A stretch of 64,000 nt of DNA from assembly GCA_964343075.1 (NCBI GenBank), contig CAYFGT010000001.1, forward strand, positions 62,001 through 126,000, given 5' to 3'. Origin of the DNA: UBA2588 sp964343075 (GTDB taxonomy: Bacteria > Chloroflexota > Dehalococcoidia > Lucifugimonadales > UBA3495). Positions within the stretch are counted from its first letter, which is position 1; every line of letters begins with the position of its first letter. Position numbers and translations under genes: made by a program. Under the pieces are notes generated by a model. That model was not told where the DNA came from. It searched no databases and saw only the letters and a list, made by a program, of their open reading frames with translations. This document shows, piece by piece, positions 8,669 through 16,148 of the stretch.

Positions 8669-9712
8669 ATGGTAGAAATGATACCTGGAACCGGAAGAGA
8701 ATTATTGTATAGAGAAGCTATTAATGAAGCTTTGAGGCAAGAAATGAGAGCAGATGATAATGTCATTATCATGGGAGAAGAAATCGCCGGTGGAGCAGGA
8801 AGAGAGCATTTGGGTATAGAAGATGCGTGGGGAGGCCCGTTCAGAACCACCGTGGGTTTAATCCAAGAGTTCGGTAAAGAGAGAGTTTTAGACACACCAT
8901 TGTCTGAAGCTGGATTTATGGGTGCGGCAATCGGGGCTTCTTCAACCGGATTGAGAGTAATAGCTGAACTGATGTTTGTGGATTTTATGGGTGTCTGTTG
9001 GGATCAGTTAATAAACAACGCCGCTAAGATGCGATATATGTTTGGTGGTCAAGTAGAAGTCCCGTTTACCATGCTGACTCGGATTGGAGCAGGATTTGGG
9101 AGTGCCGCACAGCATTCTGAATCATTTTACTCGTTGTTTAGCCATATGCCGGGTTTAAAAGGAGTTGTACCCTCTGATGCATATACTGCAAAAGGTCTTC
9201 TGGCAGCTGCGATCAGAGATAATGATCCAGTTATGTATTTTGAGCATAAAGGGTTATATACTCAACCCTCACCAGTTCCTGAGGAGCCATATGTATTGCC
9301 TCTAGGTAAAGCCAGGACAATTAAAACAGGGGACAGTATAACTTTAGTGGGTATCTCAAGAATGACCTGGGTGTGCATGGATGCTGCGCATCAATTAAAT
9401 GACTTAGGAATTGATGCAGAGGTTATTGACTTGTTGAGTGTTTCTCCAATTGATTACGATCATATAATTGAATCCGTTAAGAAAACACACGCCCTAGTGG
9501 TGGTTGATGAAGATACACCAGTATGTAGTATAGCTTCAGACATATGCGCTCGTGTAGCGGAAGAAGCATTTGATTATTTGGATGCTCCTCCGACTAAAGT
9601 TACAGCACCGCATACACCAGTTCCTTATAGTAGAGTATTAGAAGATGAATATGTCCCCAATGTCCCTAGAGTCGTTAACACTGTAAAATCTTTATACGAA
9701 GGATACAGATAA
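8669..9712 (+). CDS. pdhB: Pyruvate/acetoin dehydrogenase E1 component, beta subunit
   Basis: This is the partner of the preceding alpha subunit and completes the ThDP site at the subunit interface. The 347-residue protein has the beta-subunit features IMGEEIAGGAG, DTPLSEAGFMGAAIG (the Glu that activates ThDP), the FGGQVEVPFTMLTR strand, QHSESFYSLFSHMPGL, and the C-terminal transketolase-like domain with VVVDEDTPVCS and TAPHTPVPYS. TAAGGAG at 8656-8662 sets the ATG at 8669. The two E1 genes and the next two genes form one tight plus-strand run. Confidence 0.92.
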   Translation: MVEMIPGTGRELLYREAINEALRQEMRADDNVIIMGEEIAGGAGREHLGIEDAWGGPFRTTVGLIQEFGKERVLDTPLSEAGFMGAAIGASSTGLRVIAELMFVDFMGVCWDQLINNAAKMRYMFGGQVEVPFTMLTRIGAGFGSAAQHSESFYSLFSHMPGLKGVVPSDAYTAKGLLAAAIRDNDPVMYFEHKGLYTQPSPVPEEPYVLPLGKARTIKTGDSITLVGISRMTWVCMDAAHQLNDLGIDAEVIDLLSVSPIDYDHIIESVKKTHALVVVDEDTPVCSIASDICARVAEEAFDYLDAPPTKVTAPHTPVPYSRVLEDEYVPNVPRVVNTVKSLYEGYR

Positions 9713-9732
9713 ATAATTAAGAGAGAGAAATT

Positions 9733-10617
9733 ATGACTAAAGAGATTGTAGGTCAAGGTGATTATAAATTTGAATATTGTCCCGATTGGGCGGTTTTACC
9801 TAATAACGAAAAACTCGGTACAGTAAGCGCAGTCGCAACAGACTCTAGCAATAATGTTTACGTGTTTCAAAGAAAAGACCCGCCTGTGTTAGTGTTTGAT
9901 GATACAGGTAATTTTTTGAACTCTTGGGGTAATGGTATTTTCGTTAGCCCTCATGGTTTGTATATTGAAGATGACATCGTCTATATCACTGATAGAGAAG
10001 GCCAAGTTGCATTAAGATTTACTTTGGATGGCAAACCTCTCCAAATCATTGGTGAGCATGGAGTGGCCTCTGATACAGGTTGCGAAATACCTGGAGAACT
10101 GTTAGCTCGAGCTGCAGGACCATTCAATCTGCCTACAGAAATGGTTCCCCATCCTAATGGTGATTATTATATTGCTGATGGTTATGGGAATGCCCGAATT
10201 CATAGATTTAATGCTAACGGAGAATTAGTTCAGTCTTGGGGTAAACCAGGGAAAATAGAAGCATTTGAATTTCATTTGCCTCATAGTTTGATAGTTGGGC
10301 AAGATAAAAATATATACCTTTGTGATAGAGAGAACAGTCGGATACAGATATTCTCTCCAGACGGGGACCATCTAGGGATTTGGGATGATATGCAACGGCC
10401 TTTAGATATTTCATGTGATTCAGATGGGTTGTTTTATATCAGTGAACGGCCTGAAGAAGATAAACCGCCTCAGTTTAGTATTCTGTCGAAAACTGGAGAA
10501 GTATTGTCCCGTTGGCCTTGTAGATCTGCGCATGGTTCATGGGTTGATCACAAAGGAGACATATATTTAGGTTTGACAGCTGAAAAATCTGTAGATAAAT
10601 ACGTAAAAATTAAATGA
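9733..10617 (+). CDS. NHL-repeat six-bladed beta-propeller protein
   Basis: The 294-residue protein is built of repeating units such as SWGNGIFVSPHGLYI, HRFNANGELVQSWG and IQIFSPDGDHLGIW. This is the NHL-repeat pattern found in peptidyl-alpha-hydroxyglycine amidating-lyase-like and other propeller proteins. No signal peptide is visible, so it is probably cytoplasmic. It sits between pdhB and an LLM flavoenzyme with 20-24 base gaps, suggesting a shared transcript. An enzymatic function (lactonase or lyase) is possible, but no catalytic residues can be assigned from sequence alone. Confidence 0.8.
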   Translation: MTKEIVGQGDYKFEYCPDWAVLPNNEKLGTVSAVATDSSNNVYVFQRKDPPVLVFDDTGNFLNSWGNGIFVSPHGLYIEDDIVYITDREGQVALRFTLDGKPLQIIGEHGVASDTGCEIPGELLARAAGPFNLPTEMVPHPNGDYYIADGYGNARIHRFNANGELVQSWGKPGKIEAFEFHLPHSLIVGQDKNIYLCDRENSRIQIFSPDGDHLGIWDDMQRPLDISCDSDGLFYISERPEEDKPPQFSILSKTGEVLSRWPCRSAHGSWVDHKGDIYLGLTAEKSVDKYVKIK

Positions 10618-10641
10618 AATGAGGCTTAAGGAGACACAATT

Positions 10642-11766
10642 ATGGATATAGGACTTTTTTATCAAATACAAGTTCCCAAGCCTTGGGATAGCAACACTGA
10701 ATCTGATAAATATAAACAAATGTTGGAACAAGTGACCTATGCGGACGAGATAGGAATGAGCACAGTGTGGTTTGTGGAACACCATTTTAGGTCTGAATGG
10801 TCTCATGCAAGTGCTCCAGATTTGGCATTAGCTGCTATCAGTCAACGTACAGAGAATATAAGACTGGGAATTGCAGCAGTCTTACCCCCGTTGCACCATC
10901 CTCTTCATACTGCAGTTCGGATGTCCACTTTGGATATCCTCAGCAATGGAAGAGTAGATCTTGGTATTGGGAGATCTGGTTATCCGTACCAAATGTTGCC
11001 GTTTGATAGAGATTTAAAAGATGCAACGGATATTGTTGAAGAAAGTTTAGAAATAATACCAAAAGCTTGGACAAATGAGGTATTTTCGTATGAAGGGAAT
11101 TATTTTAATATTGGTGAAAGAGAAGTGGTTCCTAAACCAATACAATCTCCACATCCTCCCATATGGCAAGCATGTTCTCAGGAACACACTTTTGAAAAGG
11201 CAGGGAGGCAAGGACTTGGTTGCTTAACGCAAACGAGCATAGGAATCGATAGGACGCAGCAATTGATCGAGATATACAGGAATGCAATCAAGTCTCCTGA
11301 ACCGGTTAGTCAATTAGTAACCAATAAAGTATCAGGTAGTACTGTGGCTTATTGTTCAGAAAATCGAAGTAAAGCACTTGAACGCAGTGCAGAACTTATA
11401 GACTGGTACAGATATCAACAAAAAGTGAGAGATTCAAAAGTGTGGGATGGATATTCTGCTGAAGATGTGCCAGATGATTATAAATGGCACTATGACAGAG
11501 CTACAAAAATAGATACTGCTAGAAAAGATGAAGTCAGTTCCATGGATCTGCTAAATGAAGGAGATAGATTTTGTATGGGCGATCCCGATGACTGTATACG
11601 ATATCTAGAAAAATATGAAAGTTTAGGGATAGATGAAATAATGCCACTATTCCAAGTTGGTCCAGTTTCCCACGAAGAAGTGATGGAAACTCTTAGGTTG
11701 TTCGACAAGTATGTGATTCCGCATTTTAAACAGAAGTCTAAAATTAGTACGGCCGCAGCGGATTAA
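10642..11766 (+). CDS. LLM-class flavin-dependent oxidoreductase (luciferase-like monooxygenase)
   Basis: These enzymes use reduced FMN or F420 with O2 or other acceptors to oxidise or cleave organic substrates. The 374-residue protein shows the bacterial-luciferase barrel: GLFYQIQVPKPW at the N terminus, ADEIGMSTVWFVEHHF, LGIAAVLPPLHHPL, DILSNGRVDLGIGRSGYP and a C-terminal GDPDDCIRYLEKYESLGID. SAR202 genomes are known for many such flavoenzymes, which fits the proposed lineage. It ends the E1-NHL run and converges on the alpha/beta hydrolase. The substrate is unknown. Confidence 0.88.
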   Translation: MDIGLFYQIQVPKPWDSNTESDKYKQMLEQVTYADEIGMSTVWFVEHHFRSEWSHASAPDLALAAISQRTENIRLGIAAVLPPLHHPLHTAVRMSTLDILSNGRVDLGIGRSGYPYQMLPFDRDLKDATDIVEESLEIIPKAWTNEVFSYEGNYFNIGEREVVPKPIQSPHPPIWQACSQEHTFEKAGRQGLGCLTQTSIGIDRTQQLIEIYRNAIKSPEPVSQLVTNKVSGSTVAYCSENRSKALERSAELIDWYRYQQKVRDSKVWDGYSAEDVPDDYKWHYDRATKIDTARKDEVSSMDLLNEGDRFCMGDPDDCIRYLEKYESLGIDEIMPLFQVGPVSHEEVMETLRLFDKYVIPHFKQKSKISTAAAD

Positions 11767-11776
11767 AATTGTCTTT

Positions 11777-12568
11777 CTAAGATAGGAATTCTAAAAGGTG
11801 GTGTGTAAAAGCATTAGAATCTTCTATTTGAGGAATGTGGGCAATGTCAGGCATAATAATAGAAGATGAGCGGACGATGTTATTACTAAGTATTGGGTTA
11901 CCCGTTACTAGCCTATCTTTATCTCCGTAGAGGATGAGGGTCTTACTGGCTTTGATGAAAGGTAGCCTGCTGATTAAGTCATAATTATTCAAACTGTGTG
12001 ACAAATGTCTAACCCATTCTCCCGCTTGATTTCTTGAGTCATTTACTAATTCCAACAATTCTTGGGTAGGGTTCGCAAATGTTGTCCTGTTTATAAGATC
12101 ATCTATTGTTCTTGGTATAGGTAAGTTGTTTTCATCAAAATCTGTGAATGATGATTGGATTCGCTCTTGAGCGTCATGGATATTGTATATAGGGCATCCA
12201 ACGAGTACTAATTTGTCGACTCTATCAGGATAACTAGCCGCCATCTCGGCTGCTAGGCATGCTCCCACTGAGTTACCGATGTAATGCGCTCTATGTATAT
12301 TCAGTATCTGACAGGCATCGTCGAGCGCTTCGGCATAATCGGGAATTGCAAAATTATTGCTAGGTTTGTCGGATTTGCCATGCCCTAACATGTCGAAAGC
12401 GTAAGTTGTATAAGATTCACTTAGGTCTCTGATGATATCTTTCCACACCCACGTTGACATTCCCAAAGGATGTAGCAGGACTACAGGGAAACCTGTTCCG
12501 GCTTTTTCAAAATACATGTTCCCGTTCCTGGTTTCAACAAAGTCAGTTAAGTTTCGTTGCACAAACAT
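11777..12568 (-). CDS. Alpha/beta-fold hydrolase
   Basis: The 263-residue cytoplasmic protein has the classic fold: oxyanion-hole region LLHPLGMSTWVW, AFDMLGHGKSDKP, nucleophile elbow GNSVG (Ser near residue 99), acid residue in LILYGDKDRLV and the catalytic His in DIAHIPQIED. It could be an esterase, lactonase or C-C bond hydrolase; the 3-oxoadipate enol-lactonase-like group is a reasonable comparison. The ATG is preceded by AAAGGAG with 7-base spacing. It lies downstream of rpiB in the same orientation and is probably co-transcribed. Confidence 0.88.
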   Translation of the reverse strand: MFVQRNLTDFVETRNGNMYFEKAGTGFPVVLLHPLGMSTWVWKDIIRDLSESYTTYAFDMLGHGKSDKPSNNFAIPDYAEALDDACQILNIHRAHYIGNSVGACLAAEMAASYPDRVDKLVLVGCPIYNIHDAQERIQSSFTDFDENNLPIPRTIDDLINRTTFANPTQELLELVNDSRNQAGEWVRHLSHSLNNYDLISRLPFIKASKTLILYGDKDRLVTGNPILSNNIVRSSSIIMPDIAHIPQIEDSNAFTHHLLEFLS

Positions 12569-12589
12569 ATGTTCTCCTTTAACGGGAAT

Positions 12590-13054
12590 TTATCCCTGTA
12601 AATTCTGCTGTTCAATATTCAGCACCTTATTTAGTCTTCTAACAAATCTAGGTTCATGGGCAGAAAACGAAGCCTCAATAAATAGATCCAATATGTCTAG
12701 TATTATCTGTTCTCCGACGATTTTAGACCCTATGCAAATCACGTTCATGTCATCGTGTTCTACTCCTTGTTTTGCGCTATACGTATCATGGCATATAGCT
12801 GCCCTTATTCCGTGGACTTTGTTTGCTGTAATGCTAGCTCCAACGCCACTACCGCAAATCACGATGCCTTTGTCAGCTTTATTTTCTGATATAGCGATTG
12901 CTACATTGTGTGCAAAATCTGGATAGTCATCTTCGGCATTATGTTCGTAAGCCCCAGAATCGATCACTTCATGTCCTTTTGATTGTAACCAAGGAATGAT
13001 AATGTTGTTCTTGAGTATAAAACCATTGTGGTCTGCACCGATCGCTATATTCAT
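12590..13054 (-). CDS. rpiB: Ribose-5-phosphate isomerase B
   Basis: RpiB interconverts ribose 5-phosphate and ribulose 5-phosphate in the pentose phosphate pathway. The 154-residue protein starts with MNIAIGADHNGF and has the DDYPDFA segment and ICGSGVGASI carrying the catalytic Cys, then HDTYSAKQG and NVICIGSKIVG. Length and motifs are standard. It is transcribed divergently from the HAD gene at 13162, with a 107-base gap. Confidence 0.95.
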   Translation of the reverse strand: MNIAIGADHNGFILKNNIIIPWLQSKGHEVIDSGAYEHNAEDDYPDFAHNVAIAISENKADKGIVICGSGVGASITANKVHGIRAAICHDTYSAKQGVEHDDMNVICIGSKIVGEQIILDILDLFIEASFSAHEPRFVRRLNKVLNIEQQNLQG

Positions 13055-13126
13055 GCTATGTCCTACTAAAAAGTATTTAGTTAGGATACAGAATTATCTG
13101 ACGGAATTCCAATTTGAGATGATGGA

Positions 13127-13155
13127 TTGACACTGAAACATTGATAATATATATA
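13127..13155 (+). promoter_or_regulatory. Promoter placing transcription start at or next to the HAD start codon
   Basis: A perfect TTGACA at 13127-13132 and TATATA at 13150-13155 are separated by 17 bases. The expected start of transcription (6-8 bases beyond the -10 box) falls on or next to the ATG at 13162, so the HAD mRNA may be leaderless. Confidence 0.5.
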
Positions 13156-13161
13156 TCATTC

Positions 13162-13866
13162 ATGGCAATTAAAGTTGTATTTTTTGATTTTTATAATACG
13201 TTAGTCAAATTTTGGCCACCTCTAGAGTCTATCCAGAAAGAGGCTTGTTCTAAATTTGGATTAGAAGTGAGAGAAGAAGACCTGGTTTTAGGATACAAAT
13301 ATGCAGATGTGTACTTTAATGAGGAGAATGATCGATCACCGTTAGGAAACAGAGACAAACTACAGCGAGACGAGTTTTTTACTGAATATGAACGTCTCAT
13401 ATTGCACCATTCTGGATTGGACGTGTCTCCACAGTTGGCAAGTGACATATGGAAGCAAGCTATTCAAATTCCTAAAGAATTTGTGGTGTTCAATGACACT
13501 TTACATTGCTTAAAATTACTGAAGAGTCGAGGGTTGGATATCGGGATTATAACTAATCTCAGACAAGATATGGAGTGTTTGCTTAATAAACTTAATCTTT
13601 TTGAATATGTGGATATATGCATTAATTCAAAGGATGTTGGGTTTGAGAAGCCGGACCCAAGAATTTTTGAATATGCCTTGAAACAGCAAGGAGTCAATGC
13701 TTCCGACACTGTGCATGTGGGTGACCAGTATTATTCCGATGTGCAAGGTGCTTTGAGAGCGGGTATAAAGCCAGTTTTATTAGATAGGGATTTATGGCAT
13801 TCTGGCGTGGGAGACTGCTTTGTAATTCAATCATTATCAGAAATAGAATCAGTGTTAGAAAACTGA
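13162..13866 (+). CDS. HAD-superfamily hydrolase
   Basis: The 234-residue protein starts MAIKVVFFDFYNTLV. Motif I therefore reads D-x-Y-x-T rather than the phosphatase D-x-D-x-T, the pattern seen in L-2-haloacid dehalogenase-type members. Motif II is IITNLR, the motif III lysine is in GFEKPDPRIF, and motif IV is VGDQYYSDVQGA. The cap region lies between about residues 15 and 95. A TTG 21 bases upstream also opens the frame, but the ATG at 13162 gives the normal HAD N terminus and fits the promoter position. It could be a phosphatase-like enzyme with altered acid/base residue or a dehalogenase; the substrate is unknown. Confidence 0.82.
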   Translation: MAIKVVFFDFYNTLVKFWPPLESIQKEACSKFGLEVREEDLVLGYKYADVYFNEENDRSPLGNRDKLQRDEFFTEYERLILHHSGLDVSPQLASDIWKQAIQIPKEFVVFNDTLHCLKLLKSRGLDIGIITNLRQDMECLLNKLNLFEYVDICINSKDVGFEKPDPRIFEYALKQQGVNASDTVHVGDQYYSDVQGALRAGIKPVLLDRDLWHSGVGDCFVIQSLSEIESVLEN

Positions 13867-13961
13867 AGTTGTGCCCTTGTATCCGGAGTCATAGTTTGGT
13901 TGAATGGCAAACTGTACGTGTGTTAGTATTTAGGAACGATTGAATTGGAAGAGGGAGCTCA

Positions 13962-14423
13962 ATGGATGTGTTAACGACAGCTATTACTGAAGCTGTTCGT
14001 AATCAAGAACAACCCACGAAAACCGTACTGTCATCTTTGCTAGCTATACAAGATGCTATGGGATACATCCCTAAACAATCTATGGAAGTAGTAGCATCAG
14101 AAGTTCCCGACACTACTGTAAATGATGTATGGGCCGTTGCATCATTCTACCCAAATTTTAAATTTGAGCCACGATCAGGATGTACGGTTGAGATTTGTTG
14201 GGGTCCGACATGTCATATTGCCGGCGCTATGGAGTTGTTTGGAGAAGCGCTTAACCTATTAGACTTAGAATCCGAAGGTAAAACTACAGATGGATCTGTT
14301 GAATTAGACTTTAATACATGCTTGGGTGCATGTGCTCAAGCGCCAGTTATATCTGTCAATCATCATTTGATTGGACGTGTAACGAAGAGCTCATTAAAAG
14401 AATCTATAGAGGACTCTAAATAA
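13962..14423 (+). CDS. nuoE: NADH dehydrogenase subunit E-like [2Fe-2S] thioredoxin-fold protein
   Basis: NuoE-type proteins carry the N1a [2Fe-2S] cluster next to the flavin subunit. The 153-residue protein has an N-terminal helical part (PTKTVLSSLLAIQDAMGYIP) and the four cluster cysteines in CWGPTCH and NTCLGACAQAP. It is followed by nuoF after 3 bases. The cluster nuoE-nuoF-nuoG/fdhA-like-FNR forms a soluble NAD(P)H-handling module. It may feed complex I encoded near 45-55 kb, or form a separate NADH-dependent enzyme such as a formate-dehydrogenase- or hydrogenase-like complex. Confidence 0.9.
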   Translation: MDVLTTAITEAVRNQEQPTKTVLSSLLAIQDAMGYIPKQSMEVVASEVPDTTVNDVWAVASFYPNFKFEPRSGCTVEICWGPTCHIAGAMELFGEALNLLDLESEGKTTDGSVELDFNTCLGACAQAPVISVNHHLIGRVTKSSLKESIEDSK

Positions 14424-14426
14424 GAT

Positions 14427-16148
14427 TTGGTAACTGAAACTAACACGTTTGAATCACTTGTATCAGACGCAGAGAAACGATGGGATGAGTTGAATTCTGG
14501 GTCCAAGCCGTGGATTAGGATAGGTACAGCTCTATGCGGAGAGGCGGCTGGTAGTAAGAAACTCTTACCTAAAATACAGAATAGTCTCGTATCTCTGGGG
14601 ATCGAGGCAAATGTGAGTGAAGTTGGATGCATAGGATTATGCTTCGCTGAACCTTTGCTAGATATACAATTGCCCGGGCAAAATAGAATTTTCTATAAGA
14701 ATGTTACAGAAGATGATTTGGATCAGATTATATCGACTCATTTGAGAGATTTGAGCGTGGATCCAAATTTAGCATTCCTATATGAAGGAGAAAATGATTT
14801 AGCCGATATAGCCAAATTAGAGTCGCATCCTATGAAGGCTCAAGAACAACGTATCTCTCTTAGAAACGCTGGACATATTGACCCTTATGACATCAATCAA
14901 TACATGGCGAATGGTGGATATCATGCCTTGAATAAGGCATTGTTTGAAATGGATCCTGAAAGTGTTCTTAACGAAGTTAAGGACTCAGGCTTACGAGGTC
15001 GAGGAGGAGCAGCTTTTTCAACTGGAATAAAATGGAGCTTTTTAGCGTCTAACAACGCGCCTGATAAGTATATATTATGTAATTGCGAAGAAGGAGATCC
15101 TGGGGCGTTTAATGACAAAGGCATCTTAGAAAGTGACCCTCATACGGTAGTGGAAGGAGTTATACTTGCTGGTTATGCAACTAACTCTAACTATGGTTAT
15201 ATATTTATACGACACGGACATGATGGGCCGATAGAAAGAACGAAAACTGCAATCAAGCAGGCTTATGAGAAAGGATTACTAGGAGATAATATTCTAGGAT
15301 CTGGCTTTTCATTCAATATGGAAGTAGCACTGACTGGAGACTCATATGTTGCAGGTGAAGAAACGGCTTTGATGGAAGCAATAGAAGGTAAGAGATCGAT
15401 GCCAAGGTATCGACCTCCATTCCCGGCCCAAGTAGGGGTGTTTGGTAAACCTACCAATATTAATAATGTCAAAAGTTTATCGTATGTTCCTGAAATCATC
15501 CGGAATGGCGGTGAATGGTTTTCAGATATAGGTTACGAACAAAGTAAAGGGACTGCTATTCTATGTCTTTCTGGGTCTTTGAAATACACAGGAATGATAG
15601 AAGTTCCTATGGGACTTAACCTCAAAGATATATTGTTAGAAGTAGCTGGAGGGGTTCCTGACGATAGAAATCTTAAACTTGTACAAACTGGTGGCCCATT
15701 AGGCGGAGTTTTAAATGCAGAAAATGTAGATCTGGTCTTGGATTATGAGACGTTCCGTAACGCTGGAGCAATCCTAGGTTCCGGTGGAATAATTGCTGCG
15801 GATGATCGTACATGTATAGTAGATTTGACCCGGTCACTTATTGCTTTTTGCCAATATGAATCCTGCGGGAAATGTTTCCCTTGTCGGATGGGTATGAGCC
15901 ATCTGTTAGAAGTGTTAGAGAGGATATGTGATTTGGAAGGTACAGATGAAGATTTGGATCTTATGCGTGACATTGGAGAAAACATGCAAGCAGGATCTTT
16001 ATGTGGTCATGGTCAGTTAGGATTCAACCCAGTAGCTTCCGCTATCAAATATTTCCCTGAGGAATTTAGCCAACATATTGTTGGGCATACTTGTCTCACC
16101 AGAGTTTGTAACAACCAGAGATTTTCCCCAAAAAGAACTAGGAGATGA
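14427..16148 (+). CDS. nuoF: NADH dehydrogenase subunit F-like flavoprotein with N-terminal [2Fe-2S] domain
   Basis: The subunit binds FMN, NADH and a [4Fe-4S] cluster. The 573 residues are longer than plain NuoF because of an N-terminal thioredoxin-like domain (about 1-110) with ALCGEAAGSKK and VGCIGLCFAEP, as in HoxF/HndC-type proteins. The core shows GRGGAAFSTGIKW (NADH/FMN), CNCEEGDPGAFNDKG, GDSYVAGEETALM and the cluster motif ESCGKCFPCRMG with a later SLCGHGQLG. The start is TTG at 14427, 3 bases after nuoE. The stop overlaps the start of the next gene by 4 bases (ATGA), showing translational coupling. Confidence 0.92.
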   Translation: MVTETNTFESLVSDAEKRWDELNSGSKPWIRIGTALCGEAAGSKKLLPKIQNSLVSLGIEANVSEVGCIGLCFAEPLLDIQLPGQNRIFYKNVTEDDLDQIISTHLRDLSVDPNLAFLYEGENDLADIAKLESHPMKAQEQRISLRNAGHIDPYDINQYMANGGYHALNKALFEMDPESVLNEVKDSGLRGRGGAAFSTGIKWSFLASNNAPDKYILCNCEEGDPGAFNDKGILESDPHTVVEGVILAGYATNSNYGYIFIRHGHDGPIERTKTAIKQAYEKGLLGDNILGSGFSFNMEVALTGDSYVAGEETALMEAIEGKRSMPRYRPPFPAQVGVFGKPTNINNVKSLSYVPEIIRNGGEWFSDIGYEQSKGTAILCLSGSLKYTGMIEVPMGLNLKDILLEVAGGVPDDRNLKLVQTGGPLGGVLNAENVDLVLDYETFRNAGAILGSGGIIAADDRTCIVDLTRSLIAFCQYESCGKCFPCRMGMSHLLEVLERICDLEGTDEDLDLMRDIGENMQAGSLCGHGQLGFNPVASAIKYFPEEFSQHIVGHTCLTRVCNNQRFSPKRTRR

